Positions 29,001 to 34,777 of a stretch of 34,777 nucleotides of DNA are shown piece after piece. Made by a program: the position numbers and the translations under genes. The stretch covers positions 1 through 34,777 of the IMG/VR virus record IMGVR_UViG_3300033553_000137; one strand, given 5' to 3'. Numbering within the stretch: the stretch's first letter is position 1; every line of letters begins with the position of its first letter. The stretch is from a virus. The notes beneath the pieces were generated by a model. The model saw only the letters and a program-made list of their open reading frames with translations. It had not been told where the DNA came from and did no database searches.

Positions 29001-29968
29001 GCGATTTGCCTTTGGTGGACGATGTGGTCGTGGGTTTCCTGGTCGTGTTCGTCGGTCGGCTGACCACACCACCCGCACCGATCCACATCGGCCCTTGCGC
29101 CGGGTTCTGCTGCGGCAGGCTGTTGCCAGTCGTCAAACGGGAACTCCCCGCCCGTGTCACGTCGTAGGAACCGGTGGGCGTCCTTGGGGAGCTGGTCCGA
29201 GACGGCGAGGTTGCGTGCGCCCCTGGTGGCTTGCCGTCGTTGCTCGAGTGTGAGTTTTCGCCATTGGGTGAGTGCTTTGGCTTTGGCGATCTTCTTGCCG
29301 TTGCGTGGCGGGTAGGCGGTCCAGAAGTGTTCGAACTGTTCGAACTGTTCGGCTGCTTGGTCTGTGGCGGTTTCCGGTGGGTCGTCGGTGTGAATCTCGC
29401 CGTCGGAGTCGTGCTGGTCGCCGTCAGGCGACGAAGGGGGGTTCTTGGTTTGGTCTGGTTGGGTCTGGTCTGGTGGATATCCCCCCCGACGGGTTGGGGA
29501 CATCGGGGGGGAATCGGGTGGGATATCGGGGGCGATCAGAACGTCCGTGTGTGGCAGTTCTGAGCAGTATTCGCAGTCGGGGTTGGTCCGACCACGTGCG
29601 ACGTGCCACCTCTTGTGGTTGCCTTTCGCGCTTCCTTCACGTGCAGAAGCGAGCACGTCGGTATAGGTCGACCAGTCGTGGAGGACCATCCCGTCGTCGG
29701 TCACGTCCACGAATCCGGACTTGTTGCCGGGGCCGCAGTCGATGAGTGCCTGGACGAACAGGTCGGGGTCGCCGTCCCATCCTGCTGCGTCTGCGATGTC
29801 GAGGTGGTCTAACTCGGCGAGGTCTCCGTCGAAGGCGTGGTCCACGGCCCACCACCACAGCATGTGGAGGTGGCCGATGATCTGGGCTTCGTGGACGTCG
29901 AGCAGGCGTGCGGCACGCCTCACCTTGGGTGACTGGCGCAGTTCTTGGTGGGACTCGATGTAGGCCAC
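28997..29968 (-). CDS. Replication initiator-like DNA-binding protein
   Basis: A 323-residue protein from GTG 29968 (TAGTG overlap with the RusA gene; GAAGG upstream). Residues 1-95 (YIESHQELRQSPKVRRAARL, LDVHEAQIIGHLHMLWWWAV) match the winged-helix N-terminus of phage replisome organisers. A Pro/Asp/Thr-rich linker follows. The region FWTAYPPRNGKKIAKAKALT then RFLRRDTGGEFPFDDWQ is the C-terminal domain seen in phage replication proteins. The end has a C-x2-C...H zinc site (CGWCGQPTDEHDQETHDH). It would recruit host helicase, since none is encoded. The linker DNA holds unusual G-runs. Confidence 0.85.
   Translation of the reverse strand: MAYIESHQELRQSPKVRRAARLLDVHEAQIIGHLHMLWWWAVDHAFDGDLAELDHLDIADAAGWDGDPDLFVQALIDCGPGNKSGFVDVTDDGMVLHDWSTYTDVLASAREGSAKGNHKRWHVARGRTNPDCEYCSELPHTDVLIAPDIPPDSPPMSPTRRGGYPPDQTQPDQTKNPPSSPDGDQHDSDGEIHTDDPPETATDQAAEQFEQFEHFWTAYPPRNGKKIAKAKALTQWRKLTLEQRRQATRGARNLAVSDQLPKDAHRFLRRDTGGEFPFDDWQQPAAAEPGARADVDRCGWCGQPTDEHDQETHDHIVHQRQIA
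29480..29535. other. Inverted repeat and G-quadruplex-type run in replication gene
   Basis: TCCCCCCCGA (29480-29489) and TCGGGGGGGA (29503-29512) form a perfect 10-bp inverted repeat. From 29505 four G-runs (7, 3, 3 and 5 G, with loops of 4, 1 and 5) match the G3+N1-7 quadruplex pattern on the plus strand. GATATC occurs on both sides. Being inside the initiator gene, this is a candidate replication origin, as in lambda O (inference). Confidence 0.5.
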
Positions 29969-30360
29969 TAGGCGGCCTTCACGTCGGCGTAGGCGACGGC
30001 GACGACCCACCCGGGCTGCTGTGCCATGTCAGCAGCAGGGAACGTCGAGTACGTGACGGACTCGACGTGGTGCCAGGAGTCGTCGGGGAACCAGCCGGCG
30101 TCGACCAGCGCGTCGATGATGGGTTTCGCGGTGGCGGCGATCCCGTCGGGGTCACGTCGGCGCCGGTCGGGTGCGAGCAGGGTGATGGAGATGGTGATGG
30201 GTCCGTTGTCGAACACCGGTGTGGGCATGTGGGCTTTGGCGAGCCACGCCACGGCGGTTCGGACCAACTTGGAGTGGTTGGCTCGGTTGCGCCAGTGGTC
30301 GTGGGCGTTCATCCCACGGACGGGGACGGTGTCCAGGTCGATGTCGAGAACGTGGGTCAT
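29968..30360 (-). CDS. rusA: RusA-like Holliday junction resolvase
   Basis: A 130-residue protein of the RusA fold: strands at ITISITLLAP, then RRRRDPDGIAATAKPIIDAL with D70, D72, K79 and D83, and GWFPDDSWHHVESVTYS with D93/D94. The acidic and Lys positions correspond to the RusA catalytic set. It cuts four-way junctions made during recombination-driven replication or before packaging. It lies in the same block as the Rad52-like and Gam-like genes. Confidence 0.9.
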   Translation of the reverse strand: MTHVLDIDLDTVPVRGMNAHDHWRNRANHSKLVRTAVAWLAKAHMPTPVFDNGPITISITLLAPDRRRRDPDGIAATAKPIIDALVDAGWFPDDSWHHVESVTYSTFPAADMAQQPGWVVAVAYADVKAA

Positions 30361-30725
30361 GCTCCCGGCCTTCCGTCGTACTTCGCAATTTCGGCTTCAG
30401 CACGATGTGCGTTCATCAGCGACTGCAATGCAGACACCTGTGTTCGGCGTGACCGGATCGCTTCCAACGCCGCCACACGCAGCCCGTCGGCCAGGTCTCG
30501 GGTCTGGCGCAGGTCCGCGGTCATGGACTTGACCTGTGCGTCCTTGTCGGCGGCGGTGCCCTCGTCGGCACGTCGGACCTCGAGCCACGCCACCGCGATG
30601 GCTTTCCGGTAGGCGTGTTCGGCATCAGCCAGTTGCTTGGCCTGTTGGTGGAGCGACCCGAGGGCTTTGTCGATTGAGTCGGACAGGCGTTTCATCTCGC
30701 TGGACATGTCCTCAAGGGTGATCAT
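30357..30725 (-). CDS. Coiled-coil hypothetical protein
   Basis: A 122-residue, almost wholly helical protein: MITLEDMSSEMKRLSDSIDK, ALGSLHQQAKQLADAEHAYR, DLRQTRDLADGLRVAALEAI. Heptad patterns suggest a dimeric coil. Its place between annealing protein and resolvase genes suggests a recombination accessory factor. ATGA-coupled on both sides. Confidence 0.8.
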   Translation of the reverse strand: MITLEDMSSEMKRLSDSIDKALGSLHQQAKQLADAEHAYRKAIAVAWLEVRRADEGTAADKDAQVKSMTADLRQTRDLADGLRVAALEAIRSRRTQVSALQSLMNAHRAEAEIAKYDGRPGA

Positions 30726-31174
30726 GTGGTGTCCTGTTCGGCCTGCTTGTCGAGGGCACGGTCGAGGAAGTAGCTGGCTTGTGCCCACACATGCAGCCCC
30801 AACCCGATCCGCATAGCCGCCCGCTTGAGCGCATCAGACGCGGCCTTCTTCAACCGCTTCCCATCGCCGTCCGTCATCGCCGCGTTCTCCAGCCCGCCAG
30901 CCTCCTCGATGACCGTCCGGTGCCCGTCCAGGTCGACCGTGAGCCGGAACACGCAGCCCGTGATGAAGTAGCCGCCCGGGTAGGTCTTGTTCTTGCGGTC
31001 GGTGAACTCGGGGACGTCGCTGCGGAGGATCTCGACCAGTTCGAACGACCAGCCAGGTACGTGAAGGTGAAGCATCTGTGTCACGACCGTGTGGTCCACG
31101 GCAGTCATGCCCTTCCCCGACGTCGTGAGGAACCGGTCGGGGATGGGGGTGGCGAGCTTGCGGAGTTGGGTCAC
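30722..31174 (-). CDS. Rad52-like single-strand annealing protein
   Basis: A 150-residue protein. VVTQMLHLHVPGWSFELVEI, then GGYFITGCVFRLTVDLDGHR and KRLKKAASDALKRAAMRIGL with GLHVW, the A-x-SDA-x-KRA...G-x-GLxxW motif of Rad52/Rad22 family annealing proteins of phages. It would pair complementary single strands during recombination. It is shorter than most relatives, lacking a C-terminal tail. It is paired with a Gam-like gene just upstream. Confidence 0.85.
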   Translation of the reverse strand: MTQLRKLATPIPDRFLTTSGKGMTAVDHTVVTQMLHLHVPGWSFELVEILRSDVPEFTDRKNKTYPGGYFITGCVFRLTVDLDGHRTVIEEAGGLENAAMTDGDGKRLKKAASDALKRAAMRIGLGLHVWAQASYFLDRALDKQAEQDTT

Positions 31175-31734
31175 TTGGTGACCTCCACGGTGTAGGACGT
31201 CTGGCCGTGGACCACACCGACACCGGGGATGGCCTCGCCCGTGTCCTCATGGACGATGTGGCCGTCGTCCGTCGCGGGACACTCCCCGAGCGCGCGCTTG
31301 TTCGCGGTGCGCTTCGTGGTGACCAGCCACTCGTCGTTGAGGAGTGCCCACTCGATGAACGCCTGCTCGTCTGCCACTTCGACCGTGGTGCGGCCTGCAC
31401 GCGACTTGATTGTTGCGGACGGCAGCTTGATCGACTTGGTGTCCGGGTTGTCCTGGCGGACCTTGCGGAGCCAGTCGGTGAGGAGCGAGGTGAAGAACTC
31501 GACGTCGCGGTCCGGGTCCTTGCGGACGTCGTCGGCCCAGTCGTTGATCCGGTGGATCTGTTCCGATGCGAGGTCGTTGATCTCGGTGAGGCGGGCTTGG
31601 GCGCGTGACAGTTTCCGTGCGGCCCATTCGGCAGACGATTCGTCGTTGATGAAGAACCGTTCGCCGCCGCCGAGGTCGGCAGGTGCGGTGGCGTGTTCGA
31701 GGTGGTCTTCGAGGGACGTGGCAAGGTCTGACAT
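31171..31734 (-). CDS. Gam-like host-nuclease inhibitor / DNA-end protector
   Basis: A 187-residue protein. A long N-terminal coil (SSAEWAARKLSRAQARLTEI, NDLASEQIHRINDWADDVRK) is followed by FFTSLLTDWLRKVRQDNPDT, SIKLPSATIKSRAGRTTVEV and ADEQAFIEWALLN, the layout of phage Mu Gam-like proteins (coil, f..L..w, KS..LP...R, v.de..~.eW). Gam binds double-strand ends and blocks exonucleases. Together with the Rad52-like gene it forms a likely recombination module. Confidence 0.85.
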   Translation of the reverse strand: MSDLATSLEDHLEHATAPADLGGGERFFINDESSAEWAARKLSRAQARLTEINDLASEQIHRINDWADDVRKDPDRDVEFFTSLLTDWLRKVRQDNPDTKSIKLPSATIKSRAGRTTVEVADEQAFIEWALLNDEWLVTTKRTANKRALGECPATDDGHIVHEDTGEAIPGVGVVHGQTSYTVEVTK

Positions 31735-31934
31735 CAGAACGGCCTATCTGCGGGTTCGAGCGGGGCGGGCAGAGCGGCGAACGCGGCGTGGATGAGGACT
31801 GCACCTTCGACGGTGTCTGAGCGTCCGACGACGCGGCGGGCAGAGTCGATGCCCATGTGCGGGTTGGGTGGTCCGGCGATGAGCCACGGGTCGGGGGCAC
31901 GCGGTCCGAGGTAGACGATTTCGTAGTCGGTCAC
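31734..31934 (-). CDS. Small hypothetical protein
   Basis: A 66-residue protein from GTG 31934 (GTGA overlap): MTDYEIVYLGPRAPDPWLIA, then GIDSARRVVGRSDTVEGAVL. No known motif. Immediately precedes the Gam-like gene and is coupled to it by TGATG. Confidence 0.72.
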   Translation of the reverse strand: MTDYEIVYLGPRAPDPWLIAGPPNPHMGIDSARRVVGRSDTVEGAVLIHAAFAALPAPLEPADRPF

Positions 31935-32146
31935 TTGGTGGCTCCCGGACAGCGGACGGGGTGGGCGAGTTGGCACAGCGGGCAGCAGGGCAGGGCCCGC
32001 GGGTTGGGGATGGGCTTGCGGGTTGCGCCGCACACGGCGGTGACGACGCCTGTGGCTCTGCGGATGGACCGGGCGTGGTGGTGGACGCGTTCGAGGGCGT
32101 CGGGTGGCGACGACGTGAACAGCACACGCACCAGGGAGCGGCTCAT
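31931..32146 (-). CDS. Small basic Cys-rich protein
   Basis: A 71-residue protein: MSRSLVRVLFTSSPPDALER, then TAVCGATRKPIPNPRALPCC and PLCQLAHPVRC. Cys spacing (C...CCPLC...C) suggests a single zinc site. ATGA-coupled. Confidence 0.75.
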   Translation of the reverse strand: MSRSLVRVLFTSSPPDALERVHHHARSIRRATGVVTAVCGATRKPIPNPRALPCCPLCQLAHPVRCPGATK

Positions 32147-32481
32147 GAGGCCACCTCTGTGTCCCAGCCGTAGATGTCTTCCACGACCATCCCGAGGGCA
32201 ACACGGGCGATGCGGTCGGCATGATCCTCGGAGATCTGGCCCGAGCGGCAGGCCCGCTGCCAGGCTCTCGCCAGCGCCGGACCCATGAGTGAGATTTTCA
32301 CGTCAAGTCGGCACATCCAGCGACGCATCGGTTCCACGTCGAGGAAGATGACGGTGGTGGGGGTGTGGCCGGTGAGGAGTTCGGTGTAGTGGCGGTAGCA
32401 GAGGTGGCGTGTCCAGATGGTCTTGTCACAGTCGACGTGGACACATCTCGGCTTGGGGGAGCACGCCCTACCCGCGCTCAC
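32143..32481 (-). CDS. Zinc-finger hypothetical protein
   Basis: A 112-residue protein from GTG 32481: GRACSPKPRCVHVDCDKTIW, then TRHLCYRHYTELL, a C-C-C-H finger like those of phage regulatory proteins (sequence C...C...C...R.LC..HY). The rest is helical (ALARAWQRACRSGQISEDHA). GTGA overlap with its neighbour. Confidence 0.78.
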   Translation of the reverse strand: MSAGRACSPKPRCVHVDCDKTIWTRHLCYRHYTELLTGHTPTTVIFLDVEPMRRWMCRLDVKISLMGPALARAWQRACRSGQISEDHADRIARVALGMVVEDIYGWDTEVAS

Positions 32482-32960
32482 GCCGCCACCTCAAGGTCGT
32501 CGGGGTGCACGTCGTAGATGCATGACTGTGCATCGGAGTTCATCGCTACCGTGAAGACAGGAACGGCTCCCGTGCTTGTCCAAACGTTCCCGACATCCCC
32601 CTCGGAAGTGACACGTCCGGCGTGCCTGTGGGTGCGTCCGATCACTACCCCCGTGTTTCCAACGTGCAGGACGTCTATTGGTATGCGCACAAGGTCAACG
32701 AGGGTGTCCGGTGGCTGATAGCGCAGACCCATCGGTCTCCCGCCTGCTTCGCGGATCACTTCCAGTTGGGACAACTCGGGCTCTGTGGGCCAGTAGCGAG
32801 ACAGGGCGGCATCGGGTCGCCGTCCGTGCCCGACGTCGACCGTGAAGTGACCGACGACGACCTGGTCCCCTTGTCTGGTCTGGAATCGCCGCCGACGTCC
32901 GACAACCGCCTGAATGCGGACCTTGTCCCCGAAGGAGAGGCCGTCTTCTCTGGCGCTCAT
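32478..32960 (-). CDS. Hypothetical beta-rich protein
   Basis: A 160-residue protein beginning MSAREDGLSFGDKVRIQAVV, with DQVVVGHFTVDVGHGRRPDA and VHVGNTGVVIGRTHRHAGRV-type strands. It resembles small OB-like or KOW-like folds but no family is clear. The first seven residues and their DNA match the start of the gene at 33525 (see findings). Confidence 0.75.
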   Translation of the reverse strand: MSAREDGLSFGDKVRIQAVVGRRRRFQTRQGDQVVVGHFTVDVGHGRRPDAALSRYWPTEPELSQLEVIREAGGRPMGLRYQPPDTLVDLVRIPIDVLHVGNTGVVIGRTHRHAGRVTSEGDVGNVWTSTGAVPVFTVAMNSDAQSCIYDVHPDDLEVAA

Positions 32961-33286
32961 GACCTCGCCTCGATGTCCAGCTCGTCACGGATAGCGGTCG
33001 CGGCACGACGGACCTCACGGGACTGCTGATTTAGGATCTCGGGCAAGTCGCCCCGGTGTTGTTTGGCGATCCTCTTGGTCAGGTCCATGACCCTGTCGAT
33101 TCGGGTCTGCATCCAGTGGATCTCGTTGCGGGTGATGTCCACGGGCACCGCCATCGGGATGGCGCCGGCCCACTCCTTGCCGGCATACGCGACCTTCGCG
33201 CTCTCCCCTGTCAGGATTTCCTCGGCCATCCGGTCGAAGGTCGCCGCGACTTCCGCACGAATCTCTCGTCTCACCGATGCGCTCAT
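32957..33286 (-). CDS. Helical hypothetical protein
   Basis: A 109-residue protein, MSASVRREIRAEVAATFDRM..., with helices throughout (ITRNEIHWMQTRIDRVMDLT, NQQSREVRRAATAIRDELDI). Likely coiled. ATGA-coupled on both sides. No function recognised. Confidence 0.78.
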   Translation of the reverse strand: MSASVRREIRAEVAATFDRMAEEILTGESAKVAYAGKEWAGAIPMAVPVDITRNEIHWMQTRIDRVMDLTKRIAKQHRGDLPEILNQQSREVRRAATAIRDELDIEARS

Positions 33287-33525
33287 TGGTCACCTGCCAG
33301 TGCCCGGGCGTGATCCCGGTCAACGACCAGACGCTGGTGATCTTCGACGCAAACGCATGTGCGGATGTTGGCGTCCTGGTGGCACGGGCACGAGCAATCT
33401 GGCACGTCCACGAAGTACCACTGTCCGATGTGGCAGTGCCAGTGGTTGCCGTTGGTGCAGGCCCGTGACGGCATGACGATGGTCGACTGATAGTTGCCGT
33501 TCATGCCGTCGTCTCTGGCGCTCAT
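33283..33525 (-). CDS. Cys/His-rich small protein
   Basis: An 80-residue protein: MSARDDGMNGNYQSTIVMPS, then CTNGNHWHCHIGQWYF and CSCPCHQDANIRTCVCVEDH. The Cys and His could hold one or two metals, and CSCPCH recalls CRCDCH of the 37-residue protein at 3037-3150. ATGA-coupled. Confidence 0.78.
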   Translation of the reverse strand: MSARDDGMNGNYQSTIVMPSRACTNGNHWHCHIGQWYFVDVPDCSCPCHQDANIRTCVCVEDHQRLVVDRDHARALAGDQ

Positions 33526-33890
33526 CGGCGACGCCCCTTGACTGTGAGGACGTGTGTGCCGGTGGTGGGGTAGGCCTGAACGTCAACGCGGCAGTCGCCC
33601 GTGGCGATGATGAAGTAGTCATGCATCGGGATGGTGATCGTGTCGGTCGTTCCGTCCACGGGGTCGTGGATGGTGAGTTGCAGGCCCTGCCCGGCATCGC
33701 TGGTTTCGTCCGCCGTCCCTTCCTCAACGATGGTCTGACCACACGCATCACAGACGTCGCCGCTGATGGAGTCGTGGGCACACCACCGGCACATCGGGCA
33801 GAACGAGAACGGGAACCCGTCGAAGTCCGTCACGGTGTAGTCGCATCGTGGGCACGACATGGTGGGCAAGGTGTCCGGCATGTCGCTCAT
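33522..33890 (-). CDS. Zinc-ribbon plus beta domain protein
   Basis: A 122-residue protein from ATG 33890, chosen for its ATGA overlap. SCPRCDYTVTDFDGFPFSFC, then CRWC and CDACGQTI form two zinc ribbons. A beta-rich region follows (GLQLTIHDPVDGTTDTITIP, MHDYFIIATGDCRVDVQAYP). Function unknown. Confidence 0.8.
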   Translation of the reverse strand: MSDMPDTLPTMSCPRCDYTVTDFDGFPFSFCPMCRWCAHDSISGDVCDACGQTIVEEGTADETSDAGQGLQLTIHDPVDGTTDTITIPMHDYFIIATGDCRVDVQAYPTTGTHVLTVKGRRR

Positions 33891-34126
33891 GACCGCCCCC
33901 ACCACAGGTAGAACGGTCCGACGTGCCACTCGAACTCGATTTCATCCCACATCACGCCAAGCCCCCAGCAGAACGGTTCGATGTAGAACGATCGGGAGCA
34001 GTGGTCGCGATACCAGTTCCGAACCATCAAGGCAGAGGAACCGGGTTGGTAGAGACCGGGTCTTGATGAAACGATCTGCTCGTAGACGCTGGGACTCTTT
34101 GAGGTTCGTGGCCGTGGCTCGTTCAT
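33887..34126 (-). CDS. Hypothetical protein
   Basis: A 79-residue protein: MNEPRPRTSKSPSVYEQIVS, then NWYRDHCSRSFYIEPFCWGL and FEWHVGPFYLWWGRS. The second half is rich in aromatic residues. No known family. Coupled by ATGA on both sides. Confidence 0.72.
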   Translation of the reverse strand: MNEPRPRTSKSPSVYEQIVSSRPGLYQPGSSALMVRNWYRDHCSRSFYIEPFCWGLGVMWDEIEFEWHVGPFYLWWGRS

Positions 34127-34326
34127 GGGCATGCCTGTTTCGCGGCCTCGATCACAGGCGGGGGCACCTCGGACGACAGGACCACGATCGTCGTGCACAG
34201 ACGGTCAAGGTCATCGGCGCCGGTGGGTAGCCGCACGAGGACCACGAGTGCGAGGAGAGCGACAGCCGTCAGCAAGTGGACGGCGCGGTGTGTTCGGCCC
34301 GTGATGCGCCCCTCTGCGCCGGTCAT
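34123..34326 (-). CDS. Small single-pass membrane protein
   Basis: A 67-residue protein with one membrane segment at about residues 15-34 (AVHLLTAVALLALVVLVRLP) and a short Cys-containing tail (RLCTTIVVLSSEVPPPVIEA). ATGA-coupled to the wrapped gene. Function unknown. Confidence 0.75.
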   Translation of the reverse strand: MTGAEGRITGRTHRAVHLLTAVALLALVVLVRLPTGADDLDRLCTTIVVLSSEVPPPVIEAAKQACP

Positions 34327-34750
34327 GACTGCACCTCAGCCAACTGGCGGGCCAGGTTGGCGCACTGATCCTTGACATATTCGACGGTGCGATAGACGGC
34401 ATCACCACTCATGCCCGGGAAGAACGTCGAGGGCATCCCGGGAGCCACGTCGCGCCAGTGGGAACAGTCGAACCCGAACCACCACACGTCGTGCTCACGT
34501 CCCGGTGCCGGGACGTGACAGATGCCTGTCTCCTCGTTGCCGGAGCAGTCGGCGGCATATGTCAGTCCACCGTGCACCTGCATCTGCTGGTCGGGCGAGT
34601 GGTCACACCAATCCTTGCCGCAGTCTTTGAGGCATTCGCTGTAGCCGAAGCCCCACCAGTCGTGGTCGGGAGCCACGCCGACGTATCCGCAGAGCGCGCC
34701 GTGGTGGTTGCGGACGATGAGGCAGTCGAGGTCGGTGGCCGCGTCGATCC
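34323..34750 (-). CDS. 3' part of the split hypothetical protein
   Basis: Continuation of the gene whose start lies at 114-1. From 34712 the frame gives RNHHGALCGYVGVAPDHDWW..., then CLKDCGKDWCDH and GICHVPAPGREHDVWWFGFD. Cys, His and Trp are frequent. The bases 34713-34750 repeat the 5' part. No start codon exists within the linear end itself. Function unknown. Confidence 0.85.
34713..34750. repeat. Right copy of 38-bp contig-end overlap
   Basis: Identical to 1-38. It ends exactly where the adapter sequence begins, as expected if reads crossing the circle joint were trimmed imperfectly. Confidence 0.95.
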
Positions 34751-34777
34751 CTGTCTCTTATACACATCTGACGCTGC
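34751..34777. other. Illumina Nextera adapter (assembly artefact)
   Basis: Begins CTGTCTCTTATACACATCT, the transposase mosaic end used in Nextera libraries, and continues into the known flanking adapter (GACGCTGC). These bases are not biological. Confidence 0.98.

Overview
The window reads as one complete genome of a small siphovirus-type phage, assembled as a linear contig but circular in logic. The first 38 bases recur at 34713-34750, and the last 27 bases (34751-34777) are an Illumina Nextera adapter, so the real unit is about 34,712 bp. A gene is cut by the contig ends and closes in frame when they are joined. High GC, frequent GTG starts, a DUF3263 gene and a cell-wall-binding amidase point to an actinobacterial host. 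No integrase, polymerase, helicase, primase or tRNA gene was seen.

Layout: nearly every gene is on the minus strand and is read from high to low coordinates, many joined by ATGA, GTGA or TGATG overlaps. The only plus-strand gene is the DUF3263 gene (2189-2404). Read around the circle, transcription seems to start at an XRE-type repressor gene with a strong, apparently leaderless promoter at about 2.0 kb. It passes leftward through a zinc-ribbon gene, an alanine-rich repeat protein and the contig joint. It then enters an early region (34.7-23.2 kb) of small, often Cys-rich proteins plus a recombination and replication set: Gam-like end protector, Rad52-like annealing protein, RusA-like resolvase and a replication-initiator-like protein. 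A second promoter-like region at 23.2 kb precedes an HNH gene and the virion genes.

Virion and lysis region (22.8-4.9 kb): two small beta-rich proteins, small and large terminase, a small membrane protein, portal, a zinc-finger/Vsr-like endonuclease inserted between portal and protease, prohead protease, HK97-type capsid, connectors, two paralogous tail-tube proteins, frameshifted tail chaperones, tape measure, tail tip and fibre genes, holin candidates and an amidase with a CWB2-like C-terminus. A block of small post-lysis genes follows, two of them behind a repeated promoter-like element, and a canonical terminator at 2903-2940 closes the transcription unit.

The most notable observations are: one-way transcription around the circle; repeated short sequences at gene boundaries (start-associated leaders, shared start codons, shared stop regions); a leaderless repressor promoter with an embedded palindrome; hairpins flanking the capsid gene; duplicated zinc modules and tail proteins; and an inverted repeat with a G-quadruplex-type run inside the replication gene.
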